Source of the DNA: Takakia lepidozioides
Lineage: Eukaryota; Streptophyta; Takakiopsida; Takakiales; Takakiaceae
Length of the DNA stretch: 64,000 bases
Reading direction: 5' to 3'
NCBI GenBank assembly: GCA_030704615.1
Contig: CM060731.1
Coordinates: 83,742,756-83,806,755 of the forward strand
Below, in pieces: positions 54,951-64,000 of the stretch (positions are counted from its first letter, which is position 1; each line of letters opens with the position of its first letter). The notes under the pieces were generated by a model that saw only the letters and a list, made by a program, of their open reading frames with translations, was not told where the DNA came from and ran no database searches. The position numbers were made by a program, and so were the translations under genes.

Positions 54951-55071
54951 CTAGGTAAACTGGATTGCAGCCGTTGTACCGCCCCTGTTGATGTTCACCA
55001 CAATGTCGTGCCCTTCAATCATACCACCATCGAATATGGAAAGCTTCACGTTTTCGTCCTCCACACCAATG
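54951..55071 (-). pseudogene. Protein H, copy 4 (C-terminal piece)
   Basis: The reverse strand reads EDENVKLSIFDGGMIEGHDI, VVNINRGGTTAAIQFT and stops. It is nearly the end of copy 1 and has the same distance and direction to its transposon right end. The upstream part has been replaced by LINE sequence. Confidence 0.7.
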
Positions 55072-55077
55072 CTCAAA

Positions 55078-57932
55078 TTATCTCAGAGCTAATAGATCAG
55101 CCAACTAACTCTCTGGCGTCTACACCCACGGACATGGCTGGCTTGGCAGCAAGACATTTCCACAACCTTTTCCATAGCGACATTTCATCACTGAACCCTT
55201 CCCTGTACATCAATCAGCATGTCTGTCTCACACACCTACTCTCCAATTGACCCCGGCTTTAAGCTTCAAGGCGTTCTCCCTTTCTTGCTTAAAGTGCCAA
55301 AGGTTCGACTTGGCCTTATTATAATTCTCTAGAGTACAGGGGCCCTCATGACATTTTTCCATAAGTTGTTGGCAAAGCTGAAGACACTTCAGCAGGGATC
55401 TTTCCCTTTGCGAGAGAGCAAGTGTTAGGTCCCTTGAGAGCTCCTGGGCCTTGCTTCTCGCAGCCTCGAGCTTAGTGATAAATCTGAGAGTGGGCGACTC
55501 AAAACTATTCCCTGCAGGCCATAGCCCTTCTCTTACTTGACTTTGAAAAGACATTCGACAGAGTAGAATGGTCCTACTTGCTTGCAGCTCTAGACTAGGT
55601 TTTCCTCAATCTTTTTGCAAATGGGTTAAGATCTTGCTTACCACCTCATCCAGCAGGATAACTGTTAATGGCTACTTATCAACCTCCTTCCCTCTTCAAC
55701 GGTCTGTCCGCCAGGGATGACCACTCTCCCCCTTCCTGTTCCTTGTAGTGGCCGACACCCTAGGATATATGCTGCAGCAAAGCCAATCCATCAAAGGCCT
55801 CAGATTCACAAATTACATAACCAAACAATTCACCTACCTCATCGACTCCATGTTCGTTGATGATACCTTCTTAATGCTTCAAGCCAGAACTTGGACAATG
55901 CGAGTAATACTCTACAGTCATTCTGCAGAGCCTCTGGTTTCAAAATCAACTGGAACAAGACTTCTGGCTTGTTAATTGGTGACCTGTCTATGTCTACATT
56001 GGGATCCCAACCTACTTGGGGAGGTGACCAGGGATTGAACTGGCTTCAGCCAGAAGAGACAACTACACTCCTGGGTTACACCTTCGGCATAAATCTCACT
56101 GACTAGCAAAAATTTGCAGCAACCTTGACCAACCTCAAAATTTGGCTTACTGGGGATCAAAGCATTTGTCGATTATAGGCAGGCCCCTCGTCGCTAACCA
56201 AATACTCGAAGCTGGAATCTGGTATTACCTCGGTATTACTCTTCCTCTTGGCGGCCAAACTCCAAACAAATCCAAAAAGTCAAACGCTTAATTAGAAACT
56301 TCATGATCTGGGGGGCTGAAAGCTCAAGCCAGGACAAGCCTCCTCAAGTGTCTTGGGCCCAGATTACCCTACCAAAACAAAAAGGAGGGTTGGGAGTATT
56401 GGATCCCGAAACCCAAATTGTAGCTCTGTTAGGGAAATGGATACCCAGATTCCTCGGGCCAGAGGGAGGGTGGTGGAAATTCTTGGTCCATGACCACATT
56501 ACATTATCCTCTCCCCTCAAGAATACCCCATGGCACCCTTCCCTCCATTGGATAACTCAGGGCTTTAACCTCAAAACTGAGGGCTTTGGGCTAATATCTA
56601 GCTGGCTTGGGGGGAGCTGCGGAAACTGCTCGTAAAATCCCAGCCATAGAACTATTATGAGATCAAAAGACAACATCTGTTCTTGAACTCCACTCCCCTA
56701 ACCCCTGCTCAAAAAAATCAAGCCAAACGCTGGTCCACATGGGATTCTCTAGGGGTTAAGCAGATATATAACATCTGGTCTGATAATGGTCTGAGATCAA
56801 AAGTGATGATCGCTCTCTCGGTAGGTAGTGCTCGGGCAAACAAAGGATATCAGGATGTAATTCAGTCTATCCCCCAGCAATGGCTACAAACCTTCTCTCT
56901 AGGCCCTCCGCAGTTGGGTTCCAACTCCTAGGCTCCCGTCATCCTCCAAGGCCAACTCTTAGTTCTGTTTGTAGAAGAAAAGACAAAGGATCATCTATCT
57001 GTATACTCCTTCTCAATTGACACTACCTCTCTCAAATTGATACTTACCTCACCAGACCCCTTAAGCATTCCCTCGATGCCTCTTACACCGGTGAGAATCA
57101 TCTGCTGGACTGCCCCTGACAGAGCCCTTGACCCACAGCCCCCAATTTCTATTTCCACTCGCGTTTGGCTAGCCTCTAATTCATTTGCTTGGATCCTAGG
57201 CAGGCCCCTAGCAGAACTCGACATTGACCCCCTGGAGTGGTCTTGGAAGTTCAATAACTCACCTGAGCCTTTCTTCGCTTATACCACAAAAAAAGGTTAC
57301 AGAGCTCTTTCATTTGCTCAACCTATGTGCAAGAAATGGGAATCCAGGTGGGGGCTATACAACTTCAATGAAGAGAACTGGAAAACCATTTGGAGCTCGG
57401 TGTGGATCAACACGCGCCCATCCAAAGTAGCAGCTTTTCTGTGGCAATTAGTTAACAGGGTTCTTAAGGTCGGGGAGTGGCTGCAGTTCCAGGGAAGTAT
57501 TCTATGTGCTTGCTGCTCCACAACAGTCCTAGAATCGATTGAGCATATAACCTCTTCGCCAGGCTTCTGCCAAAACTTGGCCCTATGTCAGAGCTTTCTA
57601 TTATTGCTGGAACCCGAGAGTGCTTACTCATACAGATATCCTCCTAAACTATGATCAACAAACCAAAAGAAAATCAATTAACTAGCCTGTTTTCGAGACC
57701 CTCAGAGCTTCAACTCTGTGGCATCTTTGGAAAATCAGATGCAGAAACACATTCCAGGGCATCACCACCTCGATTTCTTCTCTGTTAGCCTCTATCTTTC
57801 TGGATCTGCAAACTGAGGCCAGGAGGGCTTGAACTAAACTCTGTACATACATTCAACGAGATGGCAGGAACGCGACGGGGCTGCACAGGGCTTTCCAACA
57901 AACCTGGGCCAGACAAGGAATCATGAACCCAT
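55078..57932 (+). pseudogene. Rearranged LINE ORF2 (reverse transcriptase)
   Basis: From left to right: 55,078-55,240 forward, pre-RT linker (LASTPTDMAGLAARHFHNLF); 55,228-55,500 inverted, an earlier linker piece (LEAARSKAQELSRDLTLALS, LKLKAGVNWR); 55,500 onward forward, RT with LLLLDFEKTFDRVEW, QRSVRQG then PLSPFLFLVVADTL, and FVDDTFLML in place of FADDT; 56,303-56,640 the thumb-like part (ITLPKQKGGLGVLDPETQIV); 57,037-57,654 a zf-RVT-like end (TRPSKVAAFLWQLVNRVLKV, CSTTVLESIEHI). Many stops and shifts are present. This is a typical plant L1-like element that has suffered an internal inversion. It ends at the truncated copia. Confidence 0.75.
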
Positions 57933-60900
57933 TTAATCCAACTGAACATTATCATTGTTCTTTCTCAAGCACAAACCATAGTCCAATGTGCCTCTCAGAT
58001 AACGGAAAATCCGCTTTACTACAACCCAATGGAGTTGCCCAGGGTTAGCTACATATTGGCTTACAACCCCCACTGCTTGTGCAATATCTGGCCTAGTACA
58101 GACCATTGCATACATGAGACTTCCCACAGTACTCTGATAGGGAACATCTCTCATTGTCTCCAAGTCTGCAGCACTCTTAGGACTCATCTCCTTTGAGAGT
58201 TTTCATTTTGGGACAAACGGGGTATTTACTGGCATACTTTCAGCCATACCAAAGCGCCTTAAGATATCTTCAAGATACTTACGCTGGTTCAGGTAAATCG
58301 CTCAGTCTTGTCGAACACGAGTTACCGATACCCCCAAGCAGTACTGGATCTCTTTCAGATCCACCATCTCAAACTTCATTGAGATATCGCTCTTTGTCTT
58401 TTTCAACAGATCCTGATCAACACATGATCACAAGATCTCTTTCAGATCCACCATCTCAAACCTCTTTGAGATATCACTTTGTCTTTTCAACAAAGACTAA
58501 TCATTAACACATGATCACATGATCTCTTTCAGATCCACCTCTCAAACCTCTGTGAGTTATCACTTTGCCTTTGTTTCAACAAAGTCAATTTGTTATGATC
58601 ACACAACCACTATCTCAATCTTATTTGAGATATTGACACTTTGTATGTGTTTCAACAAAGTCAAGTCATTAGAGACCAAGATCAGATCATCAACATACAA
58701 TGTTATGATCACATAAGAGTTTCCATAAGCCCTCTTATAGTAAATACTATAATCAGCAGAGCTCCTCTCAAACTCTTCAGCCATGAAATATGCATCAATC
58801 TTAGCCTTCCATGCCCTAGGGGGATTGCTTCAAACCATACAAGGACTTGAGGAGCTTACAAACCATCATCTCCTTCCCTTTTACAGCAAATCCCTCCGGC
58901 TGGTCCATGTATATTTCTTCCATAACATCTCCATTGAGAAAGGTTGTACATACATCCATCTGATGTACCTCAAGATTTTCAACAACAACAAACGCTAGAA
59001 TCACTTGAATTGACTCCATCCGTGCAACAGGGGAGAAGATTTCATTGTAATCAATACCTTCAATTTGCGGAAGCCCCTTTGCAACCAAGCGCGCTTTGTA
59101 CCTTGCTACAGAACCATCTGCATTGTACTTAACCTTGAAAATCCATTTGCAGCCAACAGATTGCCGTCCAGATGGAAGTTGAACAAGACTCCAAGTCTTA
59201 TTATCCTGAAGAGACTTAAACTCAGATGCCATAGCTTCCTTCCAGTGTGAAGAGTCCCACTCCTCATTGCATCTGACACACTTTGAGGTTCATCACTGTC
59301 AATGAAATAAGCAGAAGATACCTTTGAGGGTTTTTCAATCATAGTAGATTGTACCTCCTCCATTTGAACCTCAACTATCTCTTCAACAATCTTCTCTTCC
59401 ATTTTATCTTCATGTGTTAGAGCCAAGTTCTCTTTTTCATGGTCCAAACTTGGAACTATTGTTTCCTGATGAAAGTTCCTGGACTCATTGAATATCACAT
59501 CACGACTGATGATCACATACTTGCTCTCAGGGTTATACAACTTATACCCTTTGGTTTCTTCACAATAGCCAATGAAGATACACTTGATTGCTTTTGCATC
59601 CAATCTCTTCCTTACTTTTTTTGGAACATGGGCAAATGCAACATACCCAAAGACGCGCAAATATTCAACTGAAGGTTTCTCACCCTTCCAAACCTCTTCA
59701 GGTGTCTTTGTAGAGATTGCCTTAGTAGGAAGTCGACTCTGGAGGTATGCTGCAGTCGCCACTGCTTCTGCCCAGAAACGGTGGTCCAACCTCATGTGTT
59801 GCAACATACACCTCACACTCTCAACAAGTGTTCGATTTTTCCTCTCTGCAACTCCATTCTTCTTTAGCGTATATGGTGTGATTGATTGTTTCACAATACC
59901 ATTCTCCTTATAGAATTGATTAAAATTCCTTGAGATATACTCACCACCGCCATCACACCGAAGTATTTTGATCATTTCTCCAGTTTGATTCTCCACCAAA
60001 GCTTTGAATGTTTTGAACCTATCGAGAACTCCAAACTTATTCTACATCATGTAAGGAAATATTTTCTTAGAAAACTCATCAGTGAAGGTCAAGAAATACT
60101 TTGCACCTTCATGAGATTCAGATGACATATGACCGCATAGATCAGTATGCACCGGTTCAAGAACCTTATTTGTTCGAGAACCTCTATCCTTTGGAAATGA
60201 GTTGCGATGGTGTTTATCATACACACATCCGTCACAAACACTCAAGACCTGATCTCCTGTAAGATCCATGCTTCAACCAGATTGTTAGCTGACATGCATG
60301 CCAAACTTTGGATTGAGACATGTCCAAGTCTCTGATGCCCGAGGTCACTCTGCTTGAGTGTAGCATTGCAATCCACATGTAACGCCTGGACAGCCCCAAG
60401 AGCTTGTACAATCTTGCATCTTGAACTACCTTAGTTCAACCAACAATGACTAGTAGAATCTTCAACCATAAGACCTTGCTCAGTTAGCTGATTAACTGAC
60501 AATAGGTTCTTTGTCAATCTATGAACATAGAGAACATCTCCGATATCTTATGATACTCCAGGTGATAATTGAAACACGACAGTACCTTTTCATGTATATC
60601 AAGACTAGTAGTACTGTTGTCTCCAAGATACACATTGTATCCCACAAAGAGTTCTTTGAAGGTTGATAATGCTTCCCTTTGGAACGTCATATGTTGAGAT
60701 GTTCCTGAATCAATGATTCACCACACATCTCTACAACTAGGAGAGATTGACAAAGCTATAACAAAAAGTTTAGTTCTGTCAGCCATAATTGCCGATAAAA
60801 CTTCACTCTGTAACTTTTTCTTCTTCTCATCGTTTAGCTTTTTTTGAAGCATTCACTTGCATAATGACCTTTTATGCCACAAAAGAAACAGACTTTGTGT

Positions 60901-61261
60901 TTCTTCTTCTTGAATTTAACTTCATTTCTTCATCTTACAACTCTTGGATAAGATAGAGCCGATTGACGACATGCTTTCTTCCAAAACTGACACATAGATT
61001 GAACCATGCTTATCTAACAATTTTAGCATGTGCAACATGATGAAGTATTGAATCTATTACATTCAACAACATGGTTCCTCGAGCCAACTTATCTTTCTTC
61101 GTAAAAAATTGTTGCCCAGGAGTCAACCCTGCGGCTATGATCTTTCCATCTTCAGGCTGCAGTTGAACTGGTGCAACCGCTTCTCCTGATGTGATCTCCC
61201 ACAGATCTTTCTCATGAAGAATGAACTTCATCTTAATCTTATATGTATGAGTTGTGACCAT
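57933..61261 (-). pseudogene. Copia gag-pol
   Basis: Gag includes FILHEKDLWEITSGEAVAPV. Pre-integrase reads VCDGCVYDKHHRNSFPKDRG with VLEPVHTDLCGHM. The integrase core has ILRCDGGGEYISRNFNQF, ITPYTLKKNGVAERKNRTLV and a C-terminal part GYVAFAHVPKKVRKRLDAKA. RT has WIFKVKYNADGSVARYKARL, FSPVARMESIQVILAF and VHQMDVCTTFLNGDVMEEIY. RNase H starts QSTVGSLMYAMVCTRPDIAQ. A tandem repeat (58,340-58,640) interrupts the region between RT and RNase H, and the YVDD part survives only in a separate short frame (ITLYVDDLILVSNDL, about 58,784-58,599). Confidence 0.85.
58340..58640. repeat. Tandem repeat inside copia pol
   Basis: Three to four units of about 70-95 bp with CTCTTTCAGATCCACCATCT, CAAACCTCTTTGAGATATCA and CAACACATGATCACA. 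Diverged copies. It lies between the YVDD part of RT and RNase H and disrupts the ORF. Confidence 0.75.
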
Positions 61262-61535
61262 CTAACTTCTCCACTCGGGTATGATCAGCAGAAGGTGCCA
61301 TGATGCTAGTTTGATGTTTTGCCAACTATAAAACACCCTCAAACTTTTAGATCTAACTCCAAGCACTCAAGCTTTTAGATCTGACACTAAGCACTCAACT
61401 CCAAGCATTCAAGCTTTCAGATCTAACCCCAAGCACTCAAGCCTTCAGATCTAACCCCAAGCACTCAAGCCTATTGGTTGTAAATCAAATATTCATCTTC
61501 TTCTATCTCTCAGACAGAACCTGGCTCTGATATCA

Positions 61536-61885
61536 TGTTGGAATTCGACAGAGAATAGAGGTAGAAGATGAACTGATTACGGAGAACTCTCCACCCAACC
61601 ATAGAACCACAACAAGCTGTGTCCACCCTCCGAGCTCTCCCTATTTATACTCAAAGTCTAATCCAGAAATAGCTGAGATAACTATAGCATAACTCCATGC
61701 TTTTACTTAAGTTATCTCCACCTGCTATTCTAGTACAATGACTTGAGTCACTAATAACTGAAGCTAATTTTAGCTATCTTTTAGCTAACCGAAGCTTATC
61801 TCTATTGTTAACTGTGACTTGTCAGCACTCCTATTATGGAAGCCTGACTTGTCTAACTCTAGGTAGTAATAACTTGGTCCCAACA
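61536..61885 (-). repeat. Copia 5' LTR
   Basis: 350 bp bounded by TGTTG...CAACA (reverse strand TGTTGGGACC to CGAATTCCAACA). A TATA box TATAAATAG lies at 61,641-61,649 on the reverse strand. Directly after it comes TGATATCAGAGCCAGG (61,520-61,535), the tRNA-Met-like primer-binding site. Confidence 0.82.
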
Positions 61886-62145
61886 CTTTTAACCCAAAAT
61901 AATTTTTTTCTTAAAAAAAAATGTATCTAAAGTTTATTTGGGGAAGGAAAGAGAAAGAGAGCCAGAGACTAGGGTTTGACATGCAGCATGGCGTGGGCGA
62001 TCTCGAGCGATTGTAGAAGCACGCATGTGTTTTACCTGATGTCATTCTCGTCCCATTTTTCGGAGAGAAAGGGAGGGTCCGTGTAGCAGATCTACGAGCT
62101 TAATTGGAATTCTCAGCCCATCATCTGCCTCGATTTTCTGCTCCG
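61886..62145. promoter_or_regulatory. Upstream region of the BSD-domain gene
   Basis: A 260-bp stretch between the copia LTR and the start codon. It holds an A/T run, a purine-rich GAAAGAGAAAGAGAGCC block like those of plant 5' leaders and no clear TATA box. The retrotransposon thus sits within about 260 bp of the coding start and may affect expression. Confidence 0.4.
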
Positions 62146-62491
62146 ATGGATTTGTTCATCCAAAAGGCGAAGCTCTTCGCACAGGAGACAGCAAAGAAGT
62201 CTCAAGAGATTGCCAAAGAGGCTGCAAAATTGTCGCAGGAGATCGCGCAGCAGACAGCCAAACGATCCAAGGAATTATCGAAGGAAATTGTAGTGGAAGC
62301 GATAAAGACGGCTGATCAACTCAAGACATTTGCTGGCGAGTTGTCTCCATCGATTGTGGGACGGGCTACAACTCCGGCCCCTGTCGTCGCCTCGGAGCTC
62401 GAGGAGTATGGAATCACTCCAGAGCTCAGGGAATTTGTAAAGGGCCTTACCATCCGGACCTTTCGTGATTTCCCTCTCGAAGAATCCAATT
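62146..62491 (+). CDS. BSD-domain protein, first exon
   Basis: ATG 62,146 opens 115 codons ending in AATT|GTAAGT (62,491). The residues MDLFIQKAKLFAQETAKKSQ, repeated KSQEIAKEAAKLSQEIAQQT blocks and SKELSKEIVVEAIKTADQLK form an amphipathic repeat helix. Then EEYGITPELREFVKGLTIRT and FRDFPLEES begin a BSD domain. This architecture is that of a conserved plant family with an N-terminal (A)KKSQE repeat helix and one BSD domain; its molecular role is poorly known. The rest of the BSD domain (the DW-containing helix) must lie in later exons beyond or near the end of the window. It is the best evidence for a plant genome here. Confidence 0.82.
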
Positions 62492-64000
62492 GTAAGTGAG
62501 ATTGATACTCAGTCTCTGTGTTTTTCTGTTCCCCCCCTCTACTTTTCTCAACAAATTGGTGGGATGTACGTCGCGTGATCCCATGGAAGCAGTCGGTTGC
62601 AAGCCGACCATCAGCGACAATTCTCGTTTTGACGTTTTACAAATACATTCTGTGTCACGATCCGTGGAAGAAAATTTTGTTCATTAGCAACTCCCTGGTG
62701 ATAAATTGACTGATGGGTATCCAGATCCCGTGGAAAGAATTTTTATATCTCTGACATTGAGTGCTAATTGCGGTTCAGGCTCTTGGGGAGGTATGTGTAG
62801 AGAACAAGATGCACTACAGAGCTTTTGATCAAGTGGACTTATGGTGCAGTTCATCACTCTTTAAATCGGTAGTAATGCATGTCTACGAGGACTATGGGGC
62901 AAATGCCTCAAAATCTCTCGAGACTGACATGAGCCTGCCTGCACAAAGGCTCAATCAATGCGTATTTCGAGATCTGAGGGCAAAGAAGATTGCTGTACTG
63001 AGGTCAAGTTGATAGCAACATCTTGGTCAGAAGATGGTGCTAGGTTTCTATTGGTGAGAGCACTTGGAGATTATGTGGGTTAATTAGCCACACATGGCCT
63101 GCTTTTTAGTCAATTTAAGTTGGCCCAGGCAATTAGTGAGTTTTGAGTCTCACTGCTCTCGAAAAGATGTCTTTTGATGTACATTATGATGTCCATTCTT
63201 TGACCAGGTTTTGCATTGAAGCTGATTTCTACCATCCTTCTTTTGGGTTTTGTATCGTGTCCATTGTAGGTTTAAGAGTTAGGAAAAGTTTGAGGTTTAG
63301 TTTTAAATCCCTCCAATTAGAAGTTTCTAAATGAGAATCTTTGATCTTCAAACCTCTATTCCTAAGTGTGAGTACCTGCTCCAGATATGAGTAGGCTGCT
63401 GTGATTTCCAGGAATCTCAAAAGTGTTTGATTGCATTTTCCAGCTATTCATACAAGCACTCTGCCATTTCTCCACCTCCCACATTCCCTGTCTGCCCTAC
63501 TTACATTGCCTACTATTTTTTTGGACACTATATGCCCCATCCTACTCATAAATCTCTGGGATTTCAGCCATCCCTGTAGACATTCCCATTCATTATGTTG
63601 CATTGCTGAGCCTTTGCACATATGTCTTTGGAAGAGACATGCCTAACAGTGAGGTTGGTATGGAACAGAGAGAGAAATATGAGAGCCAGAGATACAGGTG
63701 AGGACCATGCCTCCTCAAGCAAAGCAAAAAATTGTCAGATGCAGGTTTTGTTCTTTCATTGGTCTCAGTACTTTAAGGCTCTTGGTCAGATAGGTACATC
63801 AGGCAGAGAGATTGGTTGGAAATATCTCTATGATTACTCTCTAGTTCTGCCGCCTTCTAACAATTGTTGGGAGTCTCCATCAGATTGGTAGGCTACAAGC
63901 ACAGATGCACAGACAAGAGGGGTGAAAACTTGTTCATGAGACTCTATCTGGCCTGTCAAGGTTGGAACAAATCTTGCACAGGGAGAGGTTGCAATTTTGG
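62492..64000 (+). other. Intron of the BSD-domain gene, to the window end
   Basis: No frame continues the BSD domain. Short open frames at 62,761-63,012 and 63,622-63,891 lack similarity to it. The stretch is AT-rich with pyrimidine tracts typical of plant introns. I see no transposon end in it. Whether small untranslated or alternative exons exist cannot be decided. Confidence 0.45.

Larger units (their letters stand above)
57933..61885 (-). mobile_element. Truncated Ty1/copia retrotransposon
   Basis: The reverse strand reads in order: LTR (61,885-61,536), primer-binding site, gag (about 61,261-61,010), a knuckle CFFCGIKGHYASEC (about 60,895-60,855), pre-integrase and integrase (60,269-59,106), RT (59,232-58,816) and part of RNase H (58,187-57,933). 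The second LTR and the end of RNase H are missing; LINE sequence abuts at about 57,932. Stops and shifts lie between the pieces. Confidence 0.85.

Noticed and set aside
55228-57932. Retrovirus-like or active LINE
   Set aside because: Stops, shifts and an inverted piece throughout; FVDDT replaces FADDT.

Overview
The window looks like nuclear DNA of a streptophyte, most likely a non-flowering land plant or close relative with a large, repeat-filled genome. Three things point that way. Genes have short GT-AG introns. Ty3/gypsy (chromodomain), Ty1/copia and plant-type LINE remnants are abundant. At the right edge, around 62.1-62.5 kb, lies the first exon of a plant BSD-domain gene, the only ordinary host gene I can identify. 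I cannot name the species.

Layout. 0-6.8 kb: degraded repeats, a 0.5-kb tandem duplication, a reverse-strand retropepsin remnant and a coiled-coil ORF. 6,778-21,134: a complete 14.36-kb Mutator-like DNA transposon flanked by an 8-bp target duplication; it splits the coiled-coil ORF, which continues at 21,143. 21-24 kb: that ORF's tail and a truncated second transposase. 24.1-30.9 kb: a chromodomain gypsy element (gypsy A). 30.9-34.9 kb: an internally deleted second gypsy (gypsy B). 34.9-38.7 kb: a second, decayed copy of the transposon cargo gene. 38.8-39.9 kb: a palindrome array. 40-42.3 kb: two copies of an unknown gene ('protein H') and a transposon right end. 43.4-47.8 kb: an inverted third transposon fragment (cargo N-terminus, palindrome array, transposase fragment, left end). 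47.9-51.6 kb: LINE pieces and a fourth transposase fragment. 51.7-53.7 kb: a mirror-symmetric palindrome array. 54-55 kb: protein H copies with another transposon right end inserted. 55-57.9 kb: LINE ORF2 remains. 57.9-61.9 kb: a truncated reverse-strand copia. 62.1-64 kb: BSD gene exon 1 and intron.

The most interesting content is the transposon family. The complete copy has two divergent genes. One is a 1,168-aa MULE-type transposase (zinc cluster, DDE-like core, SWIM finger). The other is a ten-exon cargo gene that joins a ParB/sulfiredoxin-like domain (a WDGNHR motif) to a beta-class amino-DNA-methyltransferase-like domain (order motif IV, X, I, with an unusual DIPDG in place of DPPY). 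Between the two genes, inside cargo-gene introns and near the ends lie arrays of 18-22-bp palindromes with a GGCGCC-like core. Each of the three cargo paralogs has its own palindrome class in its introns: class 1 AAATTCGGCGCCGAATTT, class 2 AAATGCGGYGCCGCATTT, class 3 TGAGTGCGGTGGCGCACTCA. My inference is a self-recognition system in which the element-encoded ParB-MTase-like protein reads, and possibly methylates, palindromes carried by its own element. The gene structure and the pairing are seen in the sequence; the function is a hypothesis.
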